Source: a virus. From it: a stretch of 36,565 bases of DNA. Below the pieces are notes generated by a model. It had not been told where the DNA came from. It ran no database searches and worked only from the letters and a program-made list of their open reading frames with translations. How positions within the stretch are numbered: the first letter of the stretch is position 1; each line of letters starts with the position of its first letter. The position numbers and the translations under genes are program-made. This document shows, piece by piece, positions 23,508-31,098 of this stretch. The stretch is taken from positions 1-36,565 of IMG/VR virus record IMGVR_UViG_3300025093_000006, one strand, 5' to 3'.

Positions 23508-23807
23508 TCAGGCATACACATACGTGGCACGGTTGTCCCATATAAACTCATATTCTGAGGATGGGTTCCCTTCATCATTCTGTGGCCATGTCCTAGTCAA
23601 TAATGCATCATTGCCATCATATGTTTGAAATGATATCTGCCATTTTGACTCGCTACCCGATGTGCCAACTTTAGCCCTACCGATATAAATGGCGTTTCCA
23701 GAACCATCATTCTGTACCTGAATTGCTACTTCACCATCAGAGACAATGAATTCTCTGCGATCTTTTGCCCCATACTTAAATGGACGATTATTTCCTGATC
23801 TTGTCAT
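23508..23807 (-). CDS. Short fibre-associated protein, paralogue A (99 aa)
   Basis: The C-terminal ~65 residues (NDGSGNAIYIGRAKVGTSGS, then FQTYDGNDALLTRTW and EFIWDNRATYVYA) clearly match the protein at 26920-27183 (NDANGNAVYVGYAKAG ... FTYDGNNAVTRG ... FVWDDRSTYF). Each copy stands just upstream, in transcription order, of a fibre gene carrying the TDNAVARxDGTTG module. It could be an adaptor or chaperone for that fibre; this is inference from pairing. Confidence 0.7.
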   Translation of the reverse strand: MTRSGNNRPFKYGAKDRREFIVSDGEVAIQVQNDGSGNAIYIGRAKVGTSGSESKWQISFQTYDGNDALLTRTWPQNDEGNPSSEYEFIWDNRATYVYA

Positions 23808-23816
23808 CTCATTTCC

Positions 23817-25382
23817 TCAGCTAAATCTCTCTTGCCAACTTATTCCCACCGTAGCATCTCCAGCCTGCGAACTTTCGGCTGATACTGTTAATGTGGATCC
23901 AGGTGACAGGATAAATCCAAACTCATTAAAAGCCACCGAATTTTGACCGGTTTTTGATGTTATAATCGTTGCCACTAAGGTGCCACCTGAAACAGTAGTG
24001 CCCGCCGTATCATAATCTACTACTGAAGTGTTTGTCGAAATATCTGCATAACTAGGAGATCCTCCCAATGTCGCATTGACATAAATTCGATAGGTGAAAT
24101 TTTTATTTCCATCTGATGCTACAGTCAGGAAATCAGGCTGGATTTGTACAGAATTCGTCACCGATTGATATGTCGTTTTATTTCTGATGGTTAATATATT
24201 AGTTTCTGTCGCTGCCGAGAGGGTCTTTTCGTTATCTATTGCATTTCTTGTGTAAGACTTGTTGTTCTCAAATCCTTCATTGAACATGCCGATTGAAGGT
24301 GATTTGATGACAATATCAGAATTATTTGTGGTATTTTCAGCTTCAATACGAAAAGGGAATGACGGATTTTGTACCGATACTGAAGTGTTCAAGTTTGCGT
24401 AGGCAAGTCTATGAACTTCTTGAAATGCACCCGTCGCACTATCTTCTATAGAAAAGGTAATTGCTCCAAAGCCAAGCCATTGATATCGTATTTGAAATAC
24501 ATTGCCCTTATTCGTATCCAAAACCTGTCCAGACGGCCCAGTACCATCCATAGGATCTATATTCCATGTCGGCTGTGGAACCCATGTATCAACTGAGTCT
24601 GAACGCCGCATCACGCCGAAAGAATCTGCATTATAACCAACGAAAAATCCATCGGTTGCATTTCCAGCGCCAATAATCTGTGAACTACCGATCACTCCGT
24701 CAGTAAAAATGGCTGTAAAACGAATTAAGCCGCCCTGTCCCGGCTGGTATTCCAAAAACCTATTGGTAAGAAGCTGAGCACTACTACTTGTGGCTGCTCC
24801 CGTTGATATTATGGCAAATTGCTCTGAATGTGTAACTGTTCCAGACCCAGCCGTCGTCGTATTTACGATGTCTGTATTCAAATTATATGGGAAATGAACG
24901 AGAACGGCAGGAATCAAGTTTGCTGTTAACATTTCTCCAAAAGCTGATTTCTGCATATTTGCTCCCTCTTCAATCCATTTTAGACCCGCTTCTTCGGCGT
25001 CATCAACTGAGAGTATTTGATTATTTGTTCCTACCGATAGTCTTTGTGGTGCGCCAACACCATCACCTACTATAATCTCCCCTTTGGCCAGGGTGCCTGT
25101 GTCAGTTATAGTTGATCCACCAATCAGTACAGATCCAGTATTGAATGAAGATGCCCCTGTTCCACCGTGACTCACAGCGAGGTCAGTTGTTAAATTTAAT
25201 TCACCTGTTGAGAGGAGATCGGCATCAGAGAGAGTTGTTCCTGAGTTTTGAATAAGTTTGCCAGTAGTTCCATCAAAACGAGCAACTGCATTATCTGTTG
25301 CTACAGCTGGACCTATGACTGTTGAGCTGACTTCATTAACAAGATCGATATTATTCGTGAATATGTTCCATTTTGTTCCCAT
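23817..25382 (-). CDS. Tail fibre protein with shared N-terminal module (521 aa)
   Basis: The first ~48 residues (MGTKWNIFTNNIDLVNEVSS, TVIGPAVATDNAVARFDGTT, GKLIQNSG) are paralogous to the N-terminus of the 272-aa fibre gene. GGTGASSFNTGSVLIGGSTI is a further fibre repeat. The C-terminal two thirds look like lectin-type beta sandwiches (FRIEAENTTNNSDIVIKSPS ... GTTVSGGTLVATIITSKTGQ), probably the receptor-binding part. The start signal is weak, suggesting coupling to the LamG-like gene that ends four bases upstream. Confidence 0.77.
   Translation of the reverse strand: MGTKWNIFTNNIDLVNEVSSTVIGPAVATDNAVARFDGTTGKLIQNSGTTLSDADLLSTGELNLTTDLAVSHGGTGASSFNTGSVLIGGSTITDTGTLAKGEIIVGDGVGAPQRLSVGTNNQILSVDDAEEAGLKWIEEGANMQKSAFGEMLTANLIPAVLVHFPYNLNTDIVNTTTAGSGTVTHSEQFAIISTGAATSSSAQLLTNRFLEYQPGQGGLIRFTAIFTDGVIGSSQIIGAGNATDGFFVGYNADSFGVMRRSDSVDTWVPQPTWNIDPMDGTGPSGQVLDTNKGNVFQIRYQWLGFGAITFSIEDSATGAFQEVHRLAYANLNTSVSVQNPSFPFRIEAENTTNNSDIVIKSPSIGMFNEGFENNKSYTRNAIDNEKTLSAATETNILTIRNKTTYQSVTNSVQIQPDFLTVASDGNKNFTYRIYVNATLGGSPSYADISTNTSVVDYDTAGTTVSGGTLVATIITSKTGQNSVAFNEFGFILSPGSTLTVSAESSQAGDATVGISWQERFS
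25267..25298. repeat. 32-bp exact repeat shared with 26778-26809
   Basis: These 32 bases are identical to 26778-26809. Both encode the TDNAVARFDGTT part of the shared fibre module. The exact DNA identity within otherwise diverged genes marks a recent duplication or a gene-conversion site between the two fibre genes. Confidence 0.8.
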
Positions 25383-25385
25383 ATT

Positions 25386-26072
25386 CTATCCCGTACTTTG
25401 CTCTGGAAAATACACTGATGGACCATCTCGATCCACAACCGTCCCCGTGTTCGTGCCATCATTGCCATTACCACTTTGATCTTTAGGAGAAGTCGTCCAT
25501 AGTGGCCAATATCCCTGGCAATTATCCATCACTGAATCTGGTTTATACATCACTTCAAGCACTTCTTCTTGGGACAGCATTTTATCCCAAATCTTCACGT
25601 ATGCTATTTTTCCTGTAAAATCATACGTTCCACTTAAATTAGAATCTCCAATGTTAAGATCTCCAGTACCAGTGCCCATGGCCGAAATATTATCATCAAA
25701 AGTTAAATTGACATATTCTGTAGTTTTTAAAACACCGTCTATATATAAATCGACCACCTGAGAACCACCATTATAATCCCAAACCCATGCAATATTATAC
25801 CACGTGTTATTGGAAAATAATGCACTTGGACTAGAAGTGGATTTTCTAACAAATGTTCCACCTGTTCCATCTATCCTCAGTATCACGCTATTTACATCAA
25901 ACGCTATATTAAAACTCGTTCCGAAGTCACGACCAAACCAATATTGGGTTGTATCAGTTACATCAGCCCATTGTATCCACATACTCCATGAAGCTGCTGA
26001 TACTCCAGCTAAGGGATTCACCGCTCCAAGGCTAATCTTATCAGTAGCATCAAAATCTAAACTTGCTCCCAT
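25386..26072 (-). CDS. Concanavalin/LamG-like lectin domain protein (228 aa)
   Basis: The whole protein fits a laminin-G / concanavalin-like beta sandwich: ASLDFDATDKISLGAV, then SWSMWIQWADVTDTTQYWFG, NTWYNIAWVWDYNGGSQVVD, LYIDGVLKTTEYVNLTFDDN, and the typical DFTGKIAYVKIWDKMLSQEE, VLEVMY. These domains bind sugars and occur at phage fibre tips. It is encoded alone between two fibre genes, so it may be a separate receptor-binding subunit. A closing DQSGNGNDGTNTGT motif is also typical. Confidence 0.8.
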   Translation of the reverse strand: MGASLDFDATDKISLGAVNPLAGVSAASWSMWIQWADVTDTTQYWFGRDFGTSFNIAFDVNSVILRIDGTGGTFVRKSTSSPSALFSNNTWYNIAWVWDYNGGSQVVDLYIDGVLKTTEYVNLTFDDNISAMGTGTGDLNIGDSNLSGTYDFTGKIAYVKIWDKMLSQEEVLEVMYKPDSVMDNCQGYWPLWTTSPKDQSGNGNDGTNTGTVVDRDGPSVYFPEQSTG

Positions 26073-26074
26073 GA

Positions 26075-26893
26075 CTATGCTCTTGGTATTCGGATATTAA
26101 AAGCAATGACATCATAGTCACCACTCAAGTTGCTGGTGGTCGCAGCCTCCCGATACAGCCGATAATAGATTTCTCTTCCTGCTACCCAACCGAGATTGGA
26201 TACAGTCTCTGTATTACTGATAATATCTTGATCGTCTTGTGTTCCACTAATAGATTGATCATCCCAGATTTCTGCATTTCCATATGCTCCGGTAAGTAAT
26301 CCATCGGCAGCCACTTGGACAAAATCAAACGTGAACTTTACATTTTTTGACGCAGCTGCTGTAGCTGCCGACCCCACTATCTCGAATGTGACTGTTCCAG
26401 ATGTATCGATGTCTGCTGGAACGCGAAAAATACTCTGCATATATTCCGGGCCGGTAGCATCGAATCCCCGGGTTAATATTTCGATACTGCCAAAGTCTCG
26501 ATAAACGACTGGAGGAAACGCGGTAGTTGTATTTACTTGATGAGAAGAAGCCAACCCTCCAACGACAACCTCTGGCATTGCTGCGGACGGAAGAGCGTCC
26601 ACGTACGTCTTCACAGCCTTCTCAGTAGGAAGTGCTGTATCCGAATTTCCCGCTAATGTTCCATCTGTAGAGAACTCATCAATAGATGCGCCAATATCTA
26701 ATGTTAATGATGCCACGCCTGTCACAGCATCTGCATCGCTAATAATAACGCCACTATCCTGTATAAGCACACCGGTGGTTCCATCAAAACGAGCAACTGC
26801 ATTATCTGTAGATGACGACGGCCCAACTACGAGGTCATCAAGATCTGATACCAGATCCAAATTATTAGTAAATACATTCCATTTAGTCCCCAT
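26075..26893 (-). CDS. Tail fibre protein with shared N-terminal module (272 aa)
   Basis: GAGGA six bases before ATG 26893. The N-terminus MGTKWNVFTNNLDLVSDLDD, LVVGPSSSTDNAVARFDGTT, GVLIQDSG is the paralogue of the 521-aa fibre start. It is followed by a short linker (LAGNSDTALPTEKAVKTYVD, a common fibre motif) and then a beta-rich C-terminal domain (IFRVPADIDTSGTVTFEIVG, KNVKFTFDFVQVAADGLL). It carries a different C-terminal domain from the 521-aa protein on the same base, the sign of modular exchange. Confidence 0.77.
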   Translation of the reverse strand: MGTKWNVFTNNLDLVSDLDDLVVGPSSSTDNAVARFDGTTGVLIQDSGVIISDADAVTGVASLTLDIGASIDEFSTDGTLAGNSDTALPTEKAVKTYVDALPSAAMPEVVVGGLASSHQVNTTTAFPPVVYRDFGSIEILTRGFDATGPEYMQSIFRVPADIDTSGTVTFEIVGSAATAAASKNVKFTFDFVQVAADGLLTGAYGNAEIWDDQSISGTQDDQDIISNTETVSNLGWVAGREIYYRLYREAATTSNLSGDYDVIAFNIRIPRA

Positions 26894-26919
26894 CAGTTAT
26901 CCTCTACTGCTCGATCTAA

Positions 26920-27183
26920 TCAAAAATATGTGCTTCTATCATCCCATACAAATGAAAAAGACAGATTGTTATTTGCAATCTGTCCTCTCGTTACCGCATT
27001 ATTTCCATCGTATGTAAATTTTTTAATTAACCATACTGCATCCGATGTAGCCGAGCCAGCTTTTGCATATCCTACATAAACGGCATTACCATTTGCGTCA
27101 TTTTCAGCTCTTAGTTCCCTATCAAATAAACCATCTACAGACGGTCCCACACTAGAGAAGTCATTGAATCTGTTTCCACCCAT
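26920..27183 (-). CDS. Short fibre-associated protein, paralogue B (87 aa)
   Basis: Paralogue of the protein at 23508-23807 over the last ~60 residues (NDANGNAVYVGYAKAG, then FTYDGNNAVTRG and FVWDDRSTYF). The N-terminus differs (MGGNRFNDFSSVGPSVDGLF). The start ATG directly follows the stop of the coiled-coil gene (TAAATG), suggesting coupled translation. It is followed by a TDNAVAR-type fibre gene, like its paralogue. Confidence 0.7.
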   Translation of the reverse strand: MGGNRFNDFSSVGPSVDGLFDRELRAENDANGNAVYVGYAKAGSATSDAVWLIKKFTYDGNNAVTRGQIANNNLSFSFVWDDRSTYF

Positions 27184-28062
27184 TTATTCACCATCTAGCC
27201 TCTGTTGCAACTTTGCTATCTGAACAGCATTATAACCTACCTGCTTCAGGAAATCATCAATATCTTTTTCTGACTTCGAATTCTTTACCTGAATCATCTC
27301 ATCTCTGATCGTATCCATTTTTTCTTCTATGAGTCGCCGTCTCTTGTCAGCCTGATTCAACTCCTCACGAAGAGTTTTCATGAATTGTGCTAATTCTATC
27401 TTGATCTCTTCATGAAGACGTTTTGAGTCTTCCTTTATGCGTTTATCTGACTTTTGGACAGCTTTATTAATTTGCTCAAGCTCTATATGTTGTATTTCAC
27501 TCTTGCGATCAGCATTTTCGAAAAATGAAGCTGCTTGCCGCGAAAGTTCTAGTTGTGATTTTTTCGCCGCGGCCTCGATGACTTGATTGTTTTCCTTTAC
27601 GTTCTTCAATTCGTTTCTCAATTCTTGCGATTCTCTCGCCAATTCCTTACACAAGATCTTAATCTGGTTGACTTCCATTCTCTGCTCAGAGTTCTCTTGC
27701 GATTTTTGTCTAATGTTAGCGTGTAATTCCGCTATATCAGATACCATATCCTTCATGATCAATCGCACTTCATCATTATGCTTTTGTGCAATCTGTTCGA
27801 CATCGCTCTTATCTACTTTTTCGTCTAACAGATAGCTAAGCTTTTGATATTCTTGCTCTGATTTGTGAGTGGATTTACTCAGAGCACTAAGCTTTGATGC
27901 TAATTCGTCGCCTTTTTTCTCAACAAAATCCACATCTTTGGTGAGATTTTTAATCGCTTCTTTGACATATAATTTAAATTCATTAAGAGCTTGTTCGAGA
28001 AATGCAATTGGTTTCCGCATTTCTATTCGTCTAGCCCTCTTCTCATCTTGTCTAGAATCCAT
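27184..28062 (-). CDS. Long coiled-coil protein in the fibre cassette (292 aa)
   Basis: AAGGA six bases before ATG 28062. Nearly the entire protein is a highly charged coiled coil (QALNEFKLYVKEAIKNLTKD, then ILCKELARESQELRNELKNV, KRIKEDSKRLHEEIKIELAQ and KRRRLIEEKMDTIRDEMIQV), with no membrane segment and no enzymatic motif. A trimeric stalk or an assembly factor for fibres is plausible. It is the first gene after the minus-strand terminator at 28075-28108. Confidence 0.7.
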   Translation of the reverse strand: MDSRQDEKRARRIEMRKPIAFLEQALNEFKLYVKEAIKNLTKDVDFVEKKGDELASKLSALSKSTHKSEQEYQKLSYLLDEKVDKSDVEQIAQKHNDEVRLIMKDMVSDIAELHANIRQKSQENSEQRMEVNQIKILCKELARESQELRNELKNVKENNQVIEAAAKKSQLELSRQAASFFENADRKSEIQHIELEQINKAVQKSDKRIKEDSKRLHEEIKIELAQFMKTLREELNQADKRRRLIEEKMDTIRDEMIQVKNSKSEKDIDDFLKQVGYNAVQIAKLQQRLDGE

Positions 28063-28074
28063 ATTGTATCCTTA

Positions 28075-28108
28075 TATAAAAAGCGTGAAGAGCCTTAGCC
28101 CTCCACGC
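28075..28108 (-). terminator. Rho-independent terminator after the 837-aa fibre gene
   Basis: Reading leftward, GCGTGGAGGGC (28108-28098), loop TAAG, then GCTCTTCACGC (28093-28083) pair over 11 positions with two G-T pairs, followed by TTTTTATATAAG. This is a strong intrinsic terminator. It stands 20 bases beyond the 837-aa gene stop and before the coiled-coil gene, so the fibre cassette downstream needs readthrough, antitermination or its own promoter. Confidence 0.8.
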
Positions 28109-28127
28109 CAATGAGAACGATTTCTAA

Positions 28128-30641
28128 TTATTGAAATCCAATCTTTAGATCAACGAGCTGCACATCGCCAGCTACGTCAGCTCCATTGAGGAAATGAATG
28201 AATGGCATAACAACATCCGCATTATCAAAAGTATAAGCTTGAGTTGCTGATGGAGCACCACCATCAATCTGGAATGTTACCACCCCAGCCGCACTTACAA
28301 GTACACTAAGTTTATGACTAGCAGCATCTGCCCATGCATCTGTTGTATCAGTATTAGTGGTACCACCACTGTTAAGCTCTGTAGAAATAACCACATTACC
28401 AGCAGCAGCGACATTATCCAAACCAATACATGCGTAATCAGTATAAGAGGTAATTGTGGCATTATTGGCCTCTACCTTTCTGAATCCCATCATCAGTGGC
28501 TCACATCCCGATACGTCTGCTACTTTAAAAGTAGCCTCCATTTGGAAAGCGGCTGATGTTCCAATAGTAAATGCATGTTTTGCATTGTTCCTGGCACCGA
28601 AATTGTATTCTGCGCCTTCATTGTCAACCTGGTCTAGGGCGATATTCAATCCATTAGCATCCATGCGAGGAGAGATAATCGTTTGACCGGCACCAAGAAT
28701 AAACTGTTCCATGACAATTCCATCCTGGAGTGCCATGAGGTTTATGTCACCAGTAGCTCCAGTAGCCGCACCACCTGTCGTAGCATTAGTTTGCATAACC
28801 GGGGATTGGTTGAGAGTAATATCAATGCCCGTAGGAACAACGTATTTAGCATCAATAGCTTCGAATGTTCCGGTTGTGGCAATATTCCCCGTACCCGCGA
28901 CAAGCGTAAGTCCGGAGGCTCCTGTCGAGTTACCAACTGTTACTTCTCTTGCAGCAGCACCTGTACCGATGTTAATATTCTGAGCGACCGCGTCGTTGCC
29001 GATGCTGATTACACCGCCAGAGCTATTTAGTTCAAGAACACCACCGGAATCTAGAAGCATTCCACCTGCAGCATTTGAAGCATTGATTGTAATCGCAGCA
29101 CCATCAGCTTCTGTTGATTGAATATTAACCGAGCTTCCTGTTGCCACGATGTCAATATCTTCGCCTGCAGCTGCGCCAGAAGCTAAGATGTCGATGCCAC
29201 CAGCTGTTGCTTCAACCTTAATTGCATCATTAGCGCTTTCGGTAGCAGATACATTAACCGATCCACCAGTGTTGACGATATCGATGTCAAGACCAGCACC
29301 AGCACCTGAGGCTAGAATATCAATACCACCAGCTGTTGACTCAAACTTCATGCTATCTGCGATTGCTTCGCCAGCTGACATTACAACGGACCCGGCCGCA
29401 TTGGCGATGTTAATATCTTCACCAGCGGCGCCAGCTGCGTCGATATCAATACCACCAGCAGAAGCATTAATACGTACAGCATCTGCAGCATTCTCGGATG
29501 ACGCGATATTAACTTGAAGAGCACCGTCAATATCAACGCCACCTGCAGAAGCATTAAGATTGATGGCGTCGTCTGAAGCTAATGCTGCAGTAAGAGTAAT
29601 TCCACCTGCATCTGAATCAAGAAGTACTGAATCCACCGCAGTACCCTGATCGGCATGAAGACGGATTCTTTCCGATGTTCCTCCATTAGCGCGAATGTAG
29701 ATAGCACCGTTGTTGTCTTCTGTAGCTGAGATATTAACTGAACCACCGGTATTAGCGATGTCAATATCCTGACCAGCTTCGCCTGTAGCAAGAATATCAA
29801 TACCACCTGCTCCTGCTGAAATAACAACAGCGTCAGCGGCATCTTCACCACCAGAAAGGTTTGCTGAACCTGAAGTACAGACAAGATCTAGGTCTTCACC
29901 AGCGGCGCCAGCTGCGGTAATATCAATACCACCGGCAGAAGCATTCATAGTGATAGCATCAGCTACATTTTCAGATGCACTAATATTTACGGAACTGCCT
30001 GTTGCTGCGATATCAATATCTTCACCAGCTGCCGCACCAGAAGCTAAAATATCAATTCCACCAGCGCTTGCCGTAAGGACGAGAGCGTCATTTGCTGACT
30101 GAGACGTGGCAATGTTGACTTGAAGAGCTGCATCAGCATCAATTCCACCTGCTGCGGAGAGCAATGTAATGGCATTTGCTGCAGCTTCTTCACCATTAAT
30201 AATAACGCGTCCTGCGTCACTTGAAAGTGTAAGATCATTACCAGCACCGGTAACATCATATACAGAAGCTGCATTCGATGTTAGGGTAACAGTTCCTGTT
30301 CCATCAGCAGTAAGGTCGGTAAAAGTACCAGCCGCGGCTGTTGTGCCACCAATTGCACCAGGAGATGCAAATTTATTTGCTACCTTCAGAGGAGTCATGA
30401 TTTTCGCGTCGTTCGTGCCAGTTGTGGCCTCGGCTGAAGTAGCTAGTTGGGCGATACCTTTTGTGCCTTCACTTGCATCAGGCGCGCCAGCTATGGCTAC
30501 GGCTGCTACACCGGCTGGTGTACAAACTAGATTTGTCGCTGTCCCAGTCACAGTCTCCGCTGTCGTTGCCAGCTCTACCTTACCTTTTACTGTCGTTGTT
30601 GCATCTGGCACGCCAAGATAGTCTAGTGGATCTCTACCCAT
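28128..30641 (-). CDS. Large repetitive tail fibre (837 aa)
   Basis: GGAGGAG four bases before ATG 30641. The N-terminal ~95 residues (ATTTVKGKVELATTAETVTG, then TKGIAQLATSAEATTGTNDA, KIMTPLKVANKF) are the tail-repeat type that begins many fibres and probably attach to the virion. Residues ~155-550 contain about ten repeats of roughly 42-43 residues, AADAVxINASAGGIDIxAxG, AAGEDIDIxxTGGSVNxSxx, predicted to form a beta-solenoid shaft. The C-terminal ~170 residues (AFQMEATFKVADVSGCEPLM ... VVTFQIDGGAPSATQAYTFD) look like a lectin-type tip. It is the longest gene here and a host-range candidate. Confidence 0.85.
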   Translation of the reverse strand: MGRDPLDYLGVPDATTTVKGKVELATTAETVTGTATNLVCTPAGVAAVAIAGAPDASEGTKGIAQLATSAEATTGTNDAKIMTPLKVANKFASPGAIGGTTAAAGTFTDLTADGTGTVTLTSNAASVYDVTGAGNDLTLSSDAGRVIINGEEAAANAITLLSAAGGIDADAALQVNIATSQSANDALVLTASAGGIDILASGAAAGEDIDIAATGSSVNISASENVADAITMNASAGGIDITAAGAAGEDLDLVCTSGSANLSGGEDAADAVVISAGAGGIDILATGEAGQDIDIANTGGSVNISATEDNNGAIYIRANGGTSERIRLHADQGTAVDSVLLDSDAGGITLTAALASDDAINLNASAGGVDIDGALQVNIASSENAADAVRINASAGGIDIDAAGAAGEDINIANAAGSVVMSAGEAIADSMKFESTAGGIDILASGAGAGLDIDIVNTGGSVNVSATESANDAIKVEATAGGIDILASGAAAGEDIDIVATGSSVNIQSTEADGAAITINASNAAGGMLLDSGGVLELNSSGGVISIGNDAVAQNINIGTGAAAREVTVGNSTGASGLTLVAGTGNIATTGTFEAIDAKYVVPTGIDITLNQSPVMQTNATTGGAATGATGDINLMALQDGIVMEQFILGAGQTIISPRMDANGLNIALDQVDNEGAEYNFGARNNAKHAFTIGTSAAFQMEATFKVADVSGCEPLMMGFRKVEANNATITSYTDYACIGLDNVAAAGNVVISTELNSGGTTNTDTTDAWADAASHKLSVLVSAAGVVTFQIDGGAPSATQAYTFDNADVVMPFIHFLNGADVAGDVQLVDLKIGFQ
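28992..30180. repeat. Degenerate ~126-129-bp tandem coding repeats
   Basis: Inside the 837-aa fibre gene, units of about 42-43 codons recur, with starts near residues 183, 226, 268, 385, 427 and 470, plus longer or shorter variants at 155, 310, 357 and 513. DNA words such as ACCAGC-GCTAAGATATCAATAC recur on the plus strand in diverged form. Unit number could change by slippage or recombination. Confidence 0.75.
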
Positions 30642-30727
30642 TTTTCTCCTCCGCGGAGTTATTGTTTAAACTTGATATACGTGAACTTACCATGCGTCAT
30701 ATTTATATGGTAGGGATAATCGAAATA

Positions 30728-30756
30728 TTGACATCCGTTATCGACCCTGCTATAAT
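30728..30756 (+). promoter_or_regulatory. Perfect-consensus sigma70 promoter
   Basis: TTGACA (30728-30733), a 17-base spacer and TATAAT (30751-30756) match the consensus at all twelve positions with optimal spacing. It points rightward, against the surrounding late genes, towards the zinc-finger gene whose ATG begins eight bases after the -10 element. Confidence 0.85.
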
Positions 30757-30763
30757 GTTTTTC

Positions 30764-31003
30764 ATGATATGCCACAATTGCCAAAATAAACTGACCGGAA
30801 GACAGAAGAAATTCTGTTCTTTGAAGTGCCTAAACACACATAGAGGACAGAAAAAAGGCAAAAATAAGCGTCAGTACAACTGCTTTTGCCAGTGGTGTGG
30901 GAAGAACTATACTAAAAAGAAATCTCAGCTAGATAGAAGTAAGTTTTGCAGCAGAAAGTGCCAAGGCCAGTTCCGCGCAAAGCAAATCCATGAGGAGAAA
31001 TAA
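30764..31003 (+). CDS. Double zinc-finger protein, apparently leaderless mRNA (79 aa)
   Basis: The ATG at 30764 falls at the expected transcription start of the consensus promoter, and no SD precedes it, so the mRNA should be leaderless. Residues 3-22 (CHNCQNKLTGRQKKFCSLKC) and 42-66 (CQWCGKNYTKKKS ... KFCSRKC) form two CxxC...CxxxC fingers like those at the N-terminus of HNH endonucleases. The rest is Lys/Arg-rich. No HNH catalytic part is present, so it may be a DNA-binding regulator or a truncated homing gene. An in-frame ATG at 30755 lies within the promoter -10. Confidence 0.7.
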   Translation: MICHNCQNKLTGRQKKFCSLKCLNTHRGQKKGKNKRQYNCFCQWCGKNYTKKKSQLDRSKFCSRKCQGQFRAKQIHEEK

Positions 31004-31005
31004 AC

Positions 31006-31098
31006 ATGGGCATTGTATTACCAGCAATTATTATCGGATTAATTATCGGATATCTGATGGACCAGCACGATGAGGATGAGTTCTTTATTGATTATTAA
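31006..31098 (+). CDS. Tiny transmembrane peptide (30 aa)
   Basis: GAGGAG nine bases before ATG 31006, located at the end of the zinc-finger gene, gives a strong start. The product is MGIVLPAIIIGLIIGYLMDQ, then HDEDEFFIDY: one membrane helix with a very acidic C-terminal tail. It ends tail-to-tail with the leftward ejection-protein gene, overlapping it by four bases. It forms a two-gene unit with the zinc-finger gene. Function is unknown; a toxin-like, exclusion or lysis-modulating peptide is possible. Confidence 0.62.
   Translation: MGIVLPAIIIGLIIGYLMDQHDEDEFFIDY

Noticed and set aside
28992-30180. CRISPR-like or satellite-like DNA repeats
   Set aside because: The periodicity is that of protein repeats in a fibre gene (about 126-129 bp, degenerate), without conserved repeats and unique spacers.
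20480-30641. Diversity-generating retroelement targeting the lectin-type fibres
   Set aside because: No reverse transcriptase gene and no template/variable repeat pair with adenine-specific differences was seen. The only exact repeat is a shared fibre motif.
30461-30763. Longer plus-strand frame leading into the zinc-finger protein
   Set aside because: The upstream part is antisense to the long fibre gene and contains the promoter itself. Coding can only start at or after the predicted RNA start near 30764.
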